Source of the DNA: SHZI01 sp031395645
GTDB taxonomy: Bacteria > Pseudomonadota > Gammaproteobacteria > Steroidobacterales > GCA-2729495
DNA length: 31,044 nt
NCBI GenBank assembly: GCA_031395645.1
Contig: JANNJM010000108.1
Coordinates: forward strand, 1-31,044
Direction of reading: 5' to 3'
Shown here: piece by piece, positions 16,796 to 23,385 of the stretch
Layout of the letters: every line of letters starts with the position of its first letter
Position numbering within the stretch: the stretch's first letter is position 1
Notes under the pieces: generated by a model
What the model was told of the DNA's origin: nothing
Seen by the model: only the letters and a program-made list of their open reading frames with translations
Database searches by the model: none
Position numbers and translations under genes: made by a program

Positions 16796-18148
16796 ATGCG
16801 TCCTGATTGTGAGCCCATCCGGCAGGCCGTCCTGCAAGCACTGCCCCGCCACGCCGCCCTGTGCGTGGCCTTTAGTGGTGGTCGCGATTCCACGGTGTTG
16901 CTGCACTCCCTGGCAGGCCTGCGCCAGGAAAGAGAGTTCTTACTGCGCGCGGCGCACGTGAACCACGGACTTCAGTCAGCCGCAGAGGAGTGGGAGGCGC
17001 ACTGCGCAGCTGTGGCTGGCAGACTCGACGTACCGTATTCCGCGCACCGTGCGATCGTGCGAAGTGACGGGGGGCGTGGGCTCGAGGCCGCCGCCCGGGA
17101 GGCGCGCTACGATGCGCTCAGGACGAACCTTAAGCCCGGGGAATGGCTGCTCACGGCGCACCACGCCGGCGACCAGCTGGAAACCGTGGTCTTGCACCTC
17201 TTGCGCGGTTCCGGAGTGAACGGCCTCGCAGGGATTCCCCGCGATACTTCCTTTGGTCCGGGTCGGCTGGTCCGGCCGCTTCTCGATGTTCCTGTGGAGG
17301 CGGTCGACGCTTTCGCGTCTGCAGAGCTGGTACCCCAGGGCATTCACTGGCTCATTGACCCGATGAACGCTGACCCCGCGTTCGACCGGTCCTTTCTTCG
17401 CGGGCGGGTGTTGCCCGTTTTGCAGCAGCGCTTTCCCGCCGCGGCACGGGCAGCCGGGCGCAGCGCCAACCTGGCTGCCGAGGCCGCAGCTCTGCTCGAT
17501 GAGCTGGGTTGTGACGACGGGCGGGCCATCTTGGCCGGGGACCGCCTCTCGTTACCGCTGCTTCGAATGCTGAGCCCCGCGCGACAGCGCAATCTCATCC
17601 GCTGGCTGGCGCGCCAGCGTGGCTGGGCTTCGCCACCGGAACGGCGCTTGCGCCTGGGACTGGACCAGCTGCTGGGTGCGGCGCCTGGCCGAGCGCCCGT
17701 ATTGGGCTGGGCCGGGCATGAGATCCGGCGCTTTCGTGATCACCTGCACCTCCTTGACAGGGCGACGCCCGGCCCCGATCTGGCCGAGAGCTGGATTGAT
17801 TGGCCCGACCTTAAGCCTCTTCGCCTCGCGGGGCTCCGTGGTGAACTAAGCGTCTTCCCGGGCACTGGTGTCGGACTGGCTGCCAAGATTGTCGATTCCG
17901 GACTCCAGGTGGCATTTCGCAGCGGAGGTGAGCGGGTCCGGGCCGGCACTGATCGTCATCACCGGACCCTGAAGTACCTGTTTCAGTCCCACGGAATACT
18001 GCCCTGGATGCGCAGCTACGTTCCCCTGATCTTTGCCAAGGCGGAGCTCGCAGCCGTAGCTGACCTGTGGACCGCCGACTGGGCGGCAGCACAGCCGTCA
18101 GAAGCCGGGCTTCGGGTTGTCTGGTCAGGGCACCCGCCAATCCAGTGA
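16796..18148 (+). CDS. tilS: tRNA(Ile)-lysidine synthetase
   Basis: TilS attaches lysine to C34 of the CAU-anticodon isoleucine tRNA so that it reads AUA. The 450-residue product has the ATP-pyrophosphatase loop SGGRDS at residues 27-32. AHVNHGLQ and LLTAHHAGDQLETVVLHLLRGSG follow, then DPMNADPAFDRSFLRGRVLP. A substrate-binding middle region and the TilS C-terminal domain (LQVAFRSGGERV, about 360-430, ending in VPLIFAKAELAAVADLW) complete it. E. coli TilS is 432 residues. No strong Shine-Dalgarno precedes the ATG. The gene sits between accA and pyrG, the conserved order. Confidence 0.95.
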   Translation: MRPDCEPIRQAVLQALPRHAALCVAFSGGRDSTVLLHSLAGLRQEREFLLRAAHVNHGLQSAAEEWEAHCAAVAGRLDVPYSAHRAIVRSDGGRGLEAAAREARYDALRTNLKPGEWLLTAHHAGDQLETVVLHLLRGSGVNGLAGIPRDTSFGPGRLVRPLLDVPVEAVDAFASAELVPQGIHWLIDPMNADPAFDRSFLRGRVLPVLQQRFPAAARAAGRSANLAAEAAALLDELGCDDGRAILAGDRLSLPLLRMLSPARQRNLIRWLARQRGWASPPERRLRLGLDQLLGAAPGRAPVLGWAGHEIRRFRDHLHLLDRATPGPDLAESWIDWPDLKPLRLAGLRGELSVFPGTGVGLAAKIVDSGLQVAFRSGGERVRAGTDRHHRTLKYLFQSHGILPWMRSYVPLIFAKAELAAVADLWTADWAAAQPSEAGLRVVWSGHPPIQ

Positions 18149-18339
18149 GCTGGCGAACGGCAGGGCGACGCTACGTTGTTCCGCAGGAGGCTATCTGGTA
18201 ACTTTTGCTCCCCATCTGCCTGCCTGATGGAGAGTCCAGCCCGAACATCGCTGCACTTTACCCGAGCCTGACCGCCGGTAAGGTGTACAGCCCTGTTTGA
18301 GCTGATTAACGGCCGAGAGAGTCGGCGGAGATGGGTGCC
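18149..18339 (+). promoter_or_regulatory. tilS-pyrG intergenic region, possible promoter
   Basis: This 191-base gap is the longest break in the first 22 kb, so a promoter for pyrG-kdsA-eno-ftsB would be expected here. By eye the best pairs are weak: TTGTTC near 18175 with TAACTT 17 bases later, and TTTACC near 18258 with TAAGGT 16 bases later. GGAG at 18327-18330 is the ribosome binding site for pyrG. No tRNA, terminator hairpin with a T run or small gene was seen. Confidence 0.3.
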
Positions 18340-19986
18340 ATGCCGCGCTATGTATTCGTGACTGGTGGAGTTGTGTCCTCGCTGGGCAAGGGCATCACTG
18401 CCGCTTCACTGGGTGCCATTCTCGAGGCGCGCGGTCTCAAGGTGTCCATGATCAAGCTGGACCCCTACCTGAATGTCGACCCGGGCACCATGAGTCCCTT
18501 CCAGCACGGCGAGGTCTACGTCACCACGGACGGCACCGAGACTGATCTCGATCTGGGTCACTACGAGCGCTTCGTCCGCACGACGACCGGCCGGAACAGC
18601 AATTTCACCACTGGCCGCATCTACGGCAGCGTGATCGCGAAGGAGCGGCGTGGGGACTACCTCGGCGCCACCGTGCAGGTCATTCCGCACGTCACCGATG
18701 AGATCAAGCGCTGTATCCGGCTCGGAGCCGGCGAAGCTGACATCTGTATCGTCGAGATTGGCGGGACGGTGGGCGATATCGAGTCGCTGCCGTTCCTTGA
18801 AGCTATCCGTCAGCTGGGCGCAGACCTTGGCCCTCAGCACTGTGTCTACGTGCACCTCACTCTGGTTCCCTACATCGCTTCCTCCGCCGAGATCAAGACC
18901 AAGCCCACGCAGCATTCGGTCAAGGAACTGCGCTCCATCGGCATTCAGCCGGACATCCTGGTCTGTCGGTCTGAGCAACCGCTGCCGGATGAGCAGCGGC
19001 GCAAGATTTCCCTGTTCACGAATGTGCAGGAGCGGGCGGTCATTTCGGCCGTCGACGTGGACGACCTCTATAAGCTGCCGATGGAGTTCCGCAAGCAGGG
19101 CTTTGATGCCATCGTCGTCGACCGGCTTGGGCTTGCTGTTCCCCAGGCCGACCTCGCAGAATGGGAAGCCGTGGTTGCGGCTCGCAAGAATCCGGAGGCT
19201 GAAGTCACCATCGCGATGGTCGGTAAGTATGTCGATCTTCGCGATTCGTACATCTCGCTCTCCGAGGCATTGATGCATGCCGGGCTGAAGACCCGGACGC
19301 GGGTTCGGATTCGCTACATCGAGTCGCAGGACATCGAAAAGGATGGCACCGGAGGGCTTAACGGCGTCGACGCCATCCTCGTGCCGGGGGGCTTCGGTGA
19401 GCGTGGTATCGAGGGCAAGATTGCTGCCGTCCGCTACGCCCGCGAGAACGCCGTGCCCTATCTCGGCATCTGTCTCGGGTTGCAGGTGGCCGTTATCGAG
19501 TTTGCCCGTAACGTGCTGGGCCTTAAGGGTGCCCACAGTACGGAATTTGATCCACAGAGCCCGCATCCCGTGATCGCCCTGATTTCGGAGTGGCAGGACA
19601 GGGATGGAAGCCTCCAGAAACGGGATTCGGGTTCGAGCCTGGGAGGTACGATGCGGCTCGGCGCTCAGGAATGCCGGCTGCAGGCGGGTACTCTTGCCCA
19701 CGACCTCTACGCTACTGAGACGATCCGCGAGCGCCACCGCCATCGGTTCGAATTCAACAATAACTACCTGGACCAGATGAGCAGTGCGGGCCTGGTCGTC
19801 TCGGGATTTTCGATTGACGGTCTGGTCGAGCTGGTAGAGTTGCCGAATCATCCCTGGTTCCTGGCGTGCCAGTTCCACCCGGAATTCCGCTCCAATCCCC
19901 GGGATGGTCATCCGCTGTTCAGTGGCTTTGTCCGGGCGGCCCGGAATTTCCGGGCCGAGGAATTGCCGGCTGCTGTCCACGCATGA
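18340..19986 (+). CDS. pyrG: CTP synthase
   Basis: CTP synthase aminates UTP to CTP using glutamine and ATP. The N-terminal synthetase half begins MPRYVFVTGGVVSSLGKG and contains KLDPYLNVDPGTMSP, HGEVYVTTDGTETDLDLGHYERF and EIGGTVGDIESLPFLEA. The C-terminal class I glutamine amidotransferase half has the nucleophile in GICLGLQ (Cys378) and the His513-Glu515 pair in QFHPEF. The 548-residue length matches E. coli (545). The start is set at 18340 rather than the in-frame ATG at 18331. The GGAG ribosome binding site at 18327-18330 touches the earlier ATG but is well spaced from this one, and MPRYVFVTGG aligns with the family start. It overlaps kdsA by ATGA. Confidence 0.97.
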   Translation: MPRYVFVTGGVVSSLGKGITAASLGAILEARGLKVSMIKLDPYLNVDPGTMSPFQHGEVYVTTDGTETDLDLGHYERFVRTTTGRNSNFTTGRIYGSVIAKERRGDYLGATVQVIPHVTDEIKRCIRLGAGEADICIVEIGGTVGDIESLPFLEAIRQLGADLGPQHCVYVHLTLVPYIASSAEIKTKPTQHSVKELRSIGIQPDILVCRSEQPLPDEQRRKISLFTNVQERAVISAVDVDDLYKLPMEFRKQGFDAIVVDRLGLAVPQADLAEWEAVVAARKNPEAEVTIAMVGKYVDLRDSYISLSEALMHAGLKTRTRVRIRYIESQDIEKDGTGGLNGVDAILVPGGFGERGIEGKIAAVRYARENAVPYLGICLGLQVAVIEFARNVLGLKGAHSTEFDPQSPHPVIALISEWQDRDGSLQKRDSGSSLGGTMRLGAQECRLQAGTLAHDLYATETIRERHRHRFEFNNNYLDQMSSAGLVVSGFSIDGLVELVELPNHPWFLACQFHPEFRSNPRDGHPLFSGFVRAARNFRAEELPAAVHA

Positions 19987-20834
19987 AGCTGGCCGGCAGA
20001 GAGATCGGCGCCGGCCGGCCCCTGTTCCTGATCGCCGGTCCGTGCGTGATCGAGACTGAGACCCTCGCCGTCGAAACGGCCGGCCGGCTGCAGGAGATCA
20101 CCCGGCGGCTCAATATTCCCTTCGTCTTCAAGTCCTCATACGACAAGGCGAACCGCTCGTCCCTGAAGAGTTACCGGGGCCCGGGAGTTGAGGAGGGCTT
20201 GCGGGTGCTGGAGAGTGTCCGTCGGCAGCTTGGAGTTCCTGTGCTGACCGACGTGCATGAGGATTCGCCGCTTGATGAAGTGGCCGCGGTGGTGGACGTG
20301 CTCCAGACACCGGCGTTTCTTTGCCGGCAGACGAATTTCATCATCAACGTGGCGCGCCAGGGCAAGCCCGTCAACATCAAGAAAGGCCAGTTCCTGTCAC
20401 CCTGGGAAATGGCGAACGTGGTGACTAAGGCAGAGAGTACGGGCAACCCCGGCATCATGGTCTGCGAGCGCGGTTTCACCTTTGGCTACAATAATCTGGT
20501 CACGGACATGCGGGCACTGGCGGTTCTTCGGGAGACCGGTCGGCCTGTGGTCTTCGATGCCACCCACTCGGTGCAGTTGCCGGGCGCCAAGGGCGACGTG
20601 TCGGGCGGACAGCGGGAGTTCATACCGGTACTGGCCCGTGCGGCCGTCGCCGCGGGAGTCGCTGGCATCTTCATGGAGACACACCCGGACCCGGCGCGCG
20701 CCTTGTCCGATGGCCCAAACGCATGGCCACTGGACCTGATGGAAAATCTGCTGACCACGCTGGTCGAGATCGACCAGGTGGTAAAGTGCCGGCCCCTCGT
20801 TGAGCTGGAGATTGATGAGAAGAGGCAGCAATGA
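19983..20834 (+). CDS. kdsA: 3-deoxy-8-phosphooctulonate synthase, metal-dependent type
   Basis: KdsA condenses arabinose-5-phosphate with phosphoenolpyruvate to KDO-8-phosphate for the inner core of lipopolysaccharide. The 283-residue product (284 in E. coli) has LIAGPCVIET, FKSSYDKANRSS, YRGPGVEEGL, LCRQTNFI, KKGQFLSPWEM, RGFTFGYNNLV, DATHSVQLPG and METHPDP. The metal-dependent (class II, Aquifex-like) enzymes bind metal through Cys, His, Glu and Asp. All four are visible here as Cys21, His195, Glu232 and Asp243. The E. coli metal-independent enzyme has Asn in place of the Cys. It shares ATGA overlaps with pyrG before and eno after, so the three are translationally coupled. Confidence 0.96.
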   Translation: MKLAGREIGAGRPLFLIAGPCVIETETLAVETAGRLQEITRRLNIPFVFKSSYDKANRSSLKSYRGPGVEEGLRVLESVRRQLGVPVLTDVHEDSPLDEVAAVVDVLQTPAFLCRQTNFIINVARQGKPVNIKKGQFLSPWEMANVVTKAESTGNPGIMVCERGFTFGYNNLVTDMRALAVLRETGRPVVFDATHSVQLPGAKGDVSGGQREFIPVLARAAVAAGVAGIFMETHPDPARALSDGPNAWPLDLMENLLTTLVEIDQVVKCRPLVELEIDEKRQQ

Positions 20835-22114
20835 CCGAGATCGTTGAGATCCACGGCCGGGAAATTCTGGATTCCCGCGGCAATCCCACGGTTGAAGCCG
20901 ACGTCCGGCTGGCGAGTGGGGCGCTTGGCCGTGCCGCCGTGCCGTCCGGCGCGTCCACGGGGAGCCGCGAGGCGCTCGAGCTTCGCGACGGTGACCCGAC
21001 CCGGTACCTGGGCAAGGGCGTGCGCCGGGCCGTGACCATGATCAATGGCGAAATCCGCAGTGAATTGCTGGGCCTGGAGGGTCGGGATCAGAAGACGCTT
21101 GACCGCAAGATGATCAATCTAGACGGGATGCCGGGCAAGGAGCATCTCGGCGCCAATGCGATTCTTGCGGTCTCCCTGGCAGTAGCCCATGCCGCGGCGG
21201 CCGACCGGGGTGAACCGCTGTTTCGCACCCTTGGGCCATCTACGGTGTTGCCTGTGCCGATGATGAACATCATCAATGGCGGAGCGCACGCGGATAACAG
21301 TGTCGACATCCAGGAATTCATGGTGCTGCCGGTCGGCGCCGGTTCGTTCAGCGAGGCGCTTCGGTACGGCACGGAGATTTTTCACGCCCTGAAATCGGTC
21401 CTGAAGGGCATGGGCCTCAGTACTGCCGTGGGCGACGAGGGTGGTTTTGCCCCCAATCTGCCCTCCAACGCGGCGGCGCTGGACACGATCGCCGAGGCCG
21501 TGGCCAAGGCGGGTTTTGCGCTGGGCAGGGACGTCTTTCTGGGGCTCGATGTTGCCAGTACCGAGTTGTACCGCGACGGCGTATATCACCTGGCATCTGA
21601 AGGACGACAGTTCACGCCAGACCGCTTCGCAGAGTACCTGGCCGGGTTGGCCGCCCAGTACCCGATCATATCGATCGAGGATGGCATGGCCGAGGACGAC
21701 TGGGTGGGCTGGGCGCTGCTGACGAAGGCCTTGGGCACGCGCCTCCAGCTGGTGGGCGATGATCTGTTCGTGACCAACACCTCCATCCTTGCCCGGGGTA
21801 TTGCCGAGGGGATCGGGAATGCGATTCTTGTCAAGCCGAATCAGATCGGAACGCTCACCGAAACCCTGGCGGCCATCAACATGGCCGTGGATGCCGGCTA
21901 TGCCGCTGTGATTTCCCACCGGTCGGGCGAAACTGAAGATTCGACTATCGCAGACATCGCGGTTGGCACGCGGGCCACCCAGATCAAGACCGGTTCCCTC
22001 TGCCGTTCCGACCGCACCGCGAAGTACAATCAGTTGCTGCGCATTGAAGAACAGCTTGGATCCGAGGCACAGTACGCCGGTGCGGCTGCCTTTCCGATTC
22101 CGGTGCCAGGCTAG
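20831..22114 (+). CDS. eno: Enolase
   Basis: Enolase interconverts 2-phosphoglycerate and phosphoenolpyruvate in glycolysis and gluconeogenesis; phosphoenolpyruvate is also the co-substrate of KdsA encoded just upstream. The 427-residue product (432 in E. coli) starts with IHGREILDSRGNPTVEADV. It has the loop SGASTG, MMNIINGGAHADN, the catalytic GDEGGFAPNL (Glu), SIEDGMAEDDW (metal Asp and Glu), VGDDLFVTN, LVKPNQIGTLTE (catalytic Lys) and SHRSGETEDS. The ATG at 20831 overlaps the kdsA stop. It is followed by ftsB after 15 bases, as in most gammaproteobacteria. Confidence 0.98.
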   Translation: MTEIVEIHGREILDSRGNPTVEADVRLASGALGRAAVPSGASTGSREALELRDGDPTRYLGKGVRRAVTMINGEIRSELLGLEGRDQKTLDRKMINLDGMPGKEHLGANAILAVSLAVAHAAAADRGEPLFRTLGPSTVLPVPMMNIINGGAHADNSVDIQEFMVLPVGAGSFSEALRYGTEIFHALKSVLKGMGLSTAVGDEGGFAPNLPSNAAALDTIAEAVAKAGFALGRDVFLGLDVASTELYRDGVYHLASEGRQFTPDRFAEYLAGLAAQYPIISIEDGMAEDDWVGWALLTKALGTRLQLVGDDLFVTNTSILARGIAEGIGNAILVKPNQIGTLTETLAAINMAVDAGYAAVISHRSGETEDSTIADIAVGTRATQIKTGSLCRSDRTAKYNQLLRIEEQLGSEAQYAGAAAFPIPVPG

Positions 22115-22129
22115 CCGGCGAGGGACGAC

Positions 22130-22435
22130 ATGATCAGTGAGAGACTTCTCATGCGGGCAGGGACGGCCGTGTTGGCGGGGCTGCTACTGCTGCTTCAGGT
22201 GCGCCTTTGGGGCTCTGACGACGGTTATCGTGAGGTCGCCCGCCTGGCGACACTGATCCGTGAACAGGCAGCCGAAAACGTCCGCCTCTTTCAGCGCAAC
22301 CAGCGGCTGGAAGCGGAAGTCGTCGAACTCCGCAAGGGGGACGGCGCCGTGGAGGAGCGGGCCCGCGCCGATCTGGGGCTGATTGGTCCCGATGAGACCT
22401 TTTACCTGTTCGGTGCGCCCCGGCCGGCGGGCTGA
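22130..22435 (+). CDS. ftsB: Cell division protein FtsB
   Basis: FtsB is a small bitopic membrane protein that forms the FtsQLB complex at the division site and helps activate septal peptidoglycan synthesis. The 101-residue product has a short cytoplasmic start, one membrane helix (about residues 10-24; AVLAGLLLLLQ) and a coiled-coil part (about 35-70). The family C-terminal segment RARADLGLIGPDETFYLF is present. The W-G-x-D-G sequence just after the helix is also typical. A GAGGGA ribosome binding site sits just before the ATG. In related genomes ispD follows directly; here a crotonase-family gene does. Confidence 0.93.
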   Translation: MISERLLMRAGTAVLAGLLLLLQVRLWGSDDGYREVARLATLIREQAAENVRLFQRNQRLEAEVVELRKGDGAVEERARADLGLIGPDETFYLFGAPRPAG

Positions 22436-22453
22436 ATTGCCGGCAGCCTGACG

Positions 22454-23200
22454 GTGCTCCACATCCAGTTTCACGACGCGGTGGCCGAGATCCGGATGGA
22501 TCGCCCGCCGGCGAACGCCCTGAACCGGGAACTCACCGAGAAACTCCTCGCTGCCCTGGAAACGGCCCGCATGGACGGTGCCCGGGCTATCGTGCTCACC
22601 GGGCGTCCCGGGATGTTCAGCGGTGGCCTGGATGTCCCCGAGCTGCTCGGCCTCGACCGCCGGCAGATGGAGTCCTTCTGGAGTCTGTTTTTCGGCCTCA
22701 CCCGGCAGCTGGCCGCCAGTCCGGTGCCCGTTATTGCGGCGATCTCCGGTCACGCCCCGGCCGGCGGGGCGGTGCTGGCTCTGCAGTGCGACTGGCGGAT
22801 CGGCATCACGGGCAAGTTCAGGATCGGCCTGAACGAAGTGCAGGTGGGCCTGCCAGTGCCCAGCACGATACTCGTGGCGCTCGAACAAGTGGTCGGTCCG
22901 CGAGTGGCGCGGCGTATGGCCACGCGCGGCGAGCTGCTCTCTATGGACGAGGCGCTCGCTGTCGGTCTGCTGGATGAACTGGTGGCGCCCGAGCAGCTGC
23001 TGGCGACAGCCCTGACCCGGGCCAGTGAACTGCTGGCGCTGCCGCCAGTCGCGATGAATACCACGCGGCTCGCCACGAAGTCCCGGTTGATCGAGGCGCT
23101 CGCCAGTTCCGGTGATACCGCCGCGGCGACGGGCTGGTGGTTCAGTGCCGAGACGCAGACGGAAATGCGCAAGCTGCAACAGCGGCTGACGAAGAGCTGA
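22454..23200 (+). CDS. Enoyl-CoA hydratase/isomerase family protein, probably a delta3,delta2-enoyl-CoA isomerase
   Basis: A crotonase-fold protein of 248 residues. ANALNREL and FSGGLDVPELL (oxyanion hole) are clear, followed by GHAPAGGAVLALQCDWRI and IGLNEVQVGLPVP. Enoyl-CoA hydratases use two glutamates; the first, in GGGCEL-type motifs, is Val here (AGGAVL). The second is kept as Glu128 in GLNEVQVG. That pattern and the GLNE-Q-G wording match mitochondrial-type delta3,delta2-enoyl-CoA isomerase (ECI1), which moves the double bond of unsaturated fatty acyl-CoAs so that beta-oxidation can continue. The start is GTG at 22454, needed for the first beta-strand (LHIQFHDAVAEIRMD); there is no strong ribosome binding site. 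It lies 18 bases after ftsB, so it may be read from the same transcript although it is functionally unrelated. Confidence 0.85.
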   Translation: MLHIQFHDAVAEIRMDRPPANALNRELTEKLLAALETARMDGARAIVLTGRPGMFSGGLDVPELLGLDRRQMESFWSLFFGLTRQLAASPVPVIAAISGHAPAGGAVLALQCDWRIGITGKFRIGLNEVQVGLPVPSTILVALEQVVGPRVARRMATRGELLSMDEALAVGLLDELVAPEQLLATALTRASELLALPPVAMNTTRLATKSRLIEALASSGDTAAATGWWFSAETQTEMRKLQQRLTKS

Positions 23201-23385
23201 CGCGAGGCACAAGGCCGTCCCGTCTCGTGGAACCGCTGGCTAACCGTTAAGTCAAATCGCCCGATGGCGACCGGCAGCGAATCGGGAGATTCTGCCTCCG
23301 CCGCCGGTGTATGGTGCGCTGAGACGGTCCGCGGGTACCGGACAGCAAAGCCGATAAAAAATCCCAACCCTAGGCGGGGAAAGTC
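23201..23385. other. Intergenic region before the PD40-repeat gene
   Basis: These 185 bases hold no recognised gene. There is a short perfect inverted repeat, GTCCG at 23327-23331 and CGGAC at 23339-23343, and an A-rich tract around 23355-23361. Neither forms a convincing terminator or promoter on the + strand. GGGGA at 23376-23380 can act as the ribosome binding site of the next gene. Confidence 0.4.

Noticed and set aside
18406..19980. Open minus-strand frame of about 524 codons opposite pyrG
   Set aside because: It is the mirror frame of an unmistakable CTP synthase and has no family motif or ribosome binding site.
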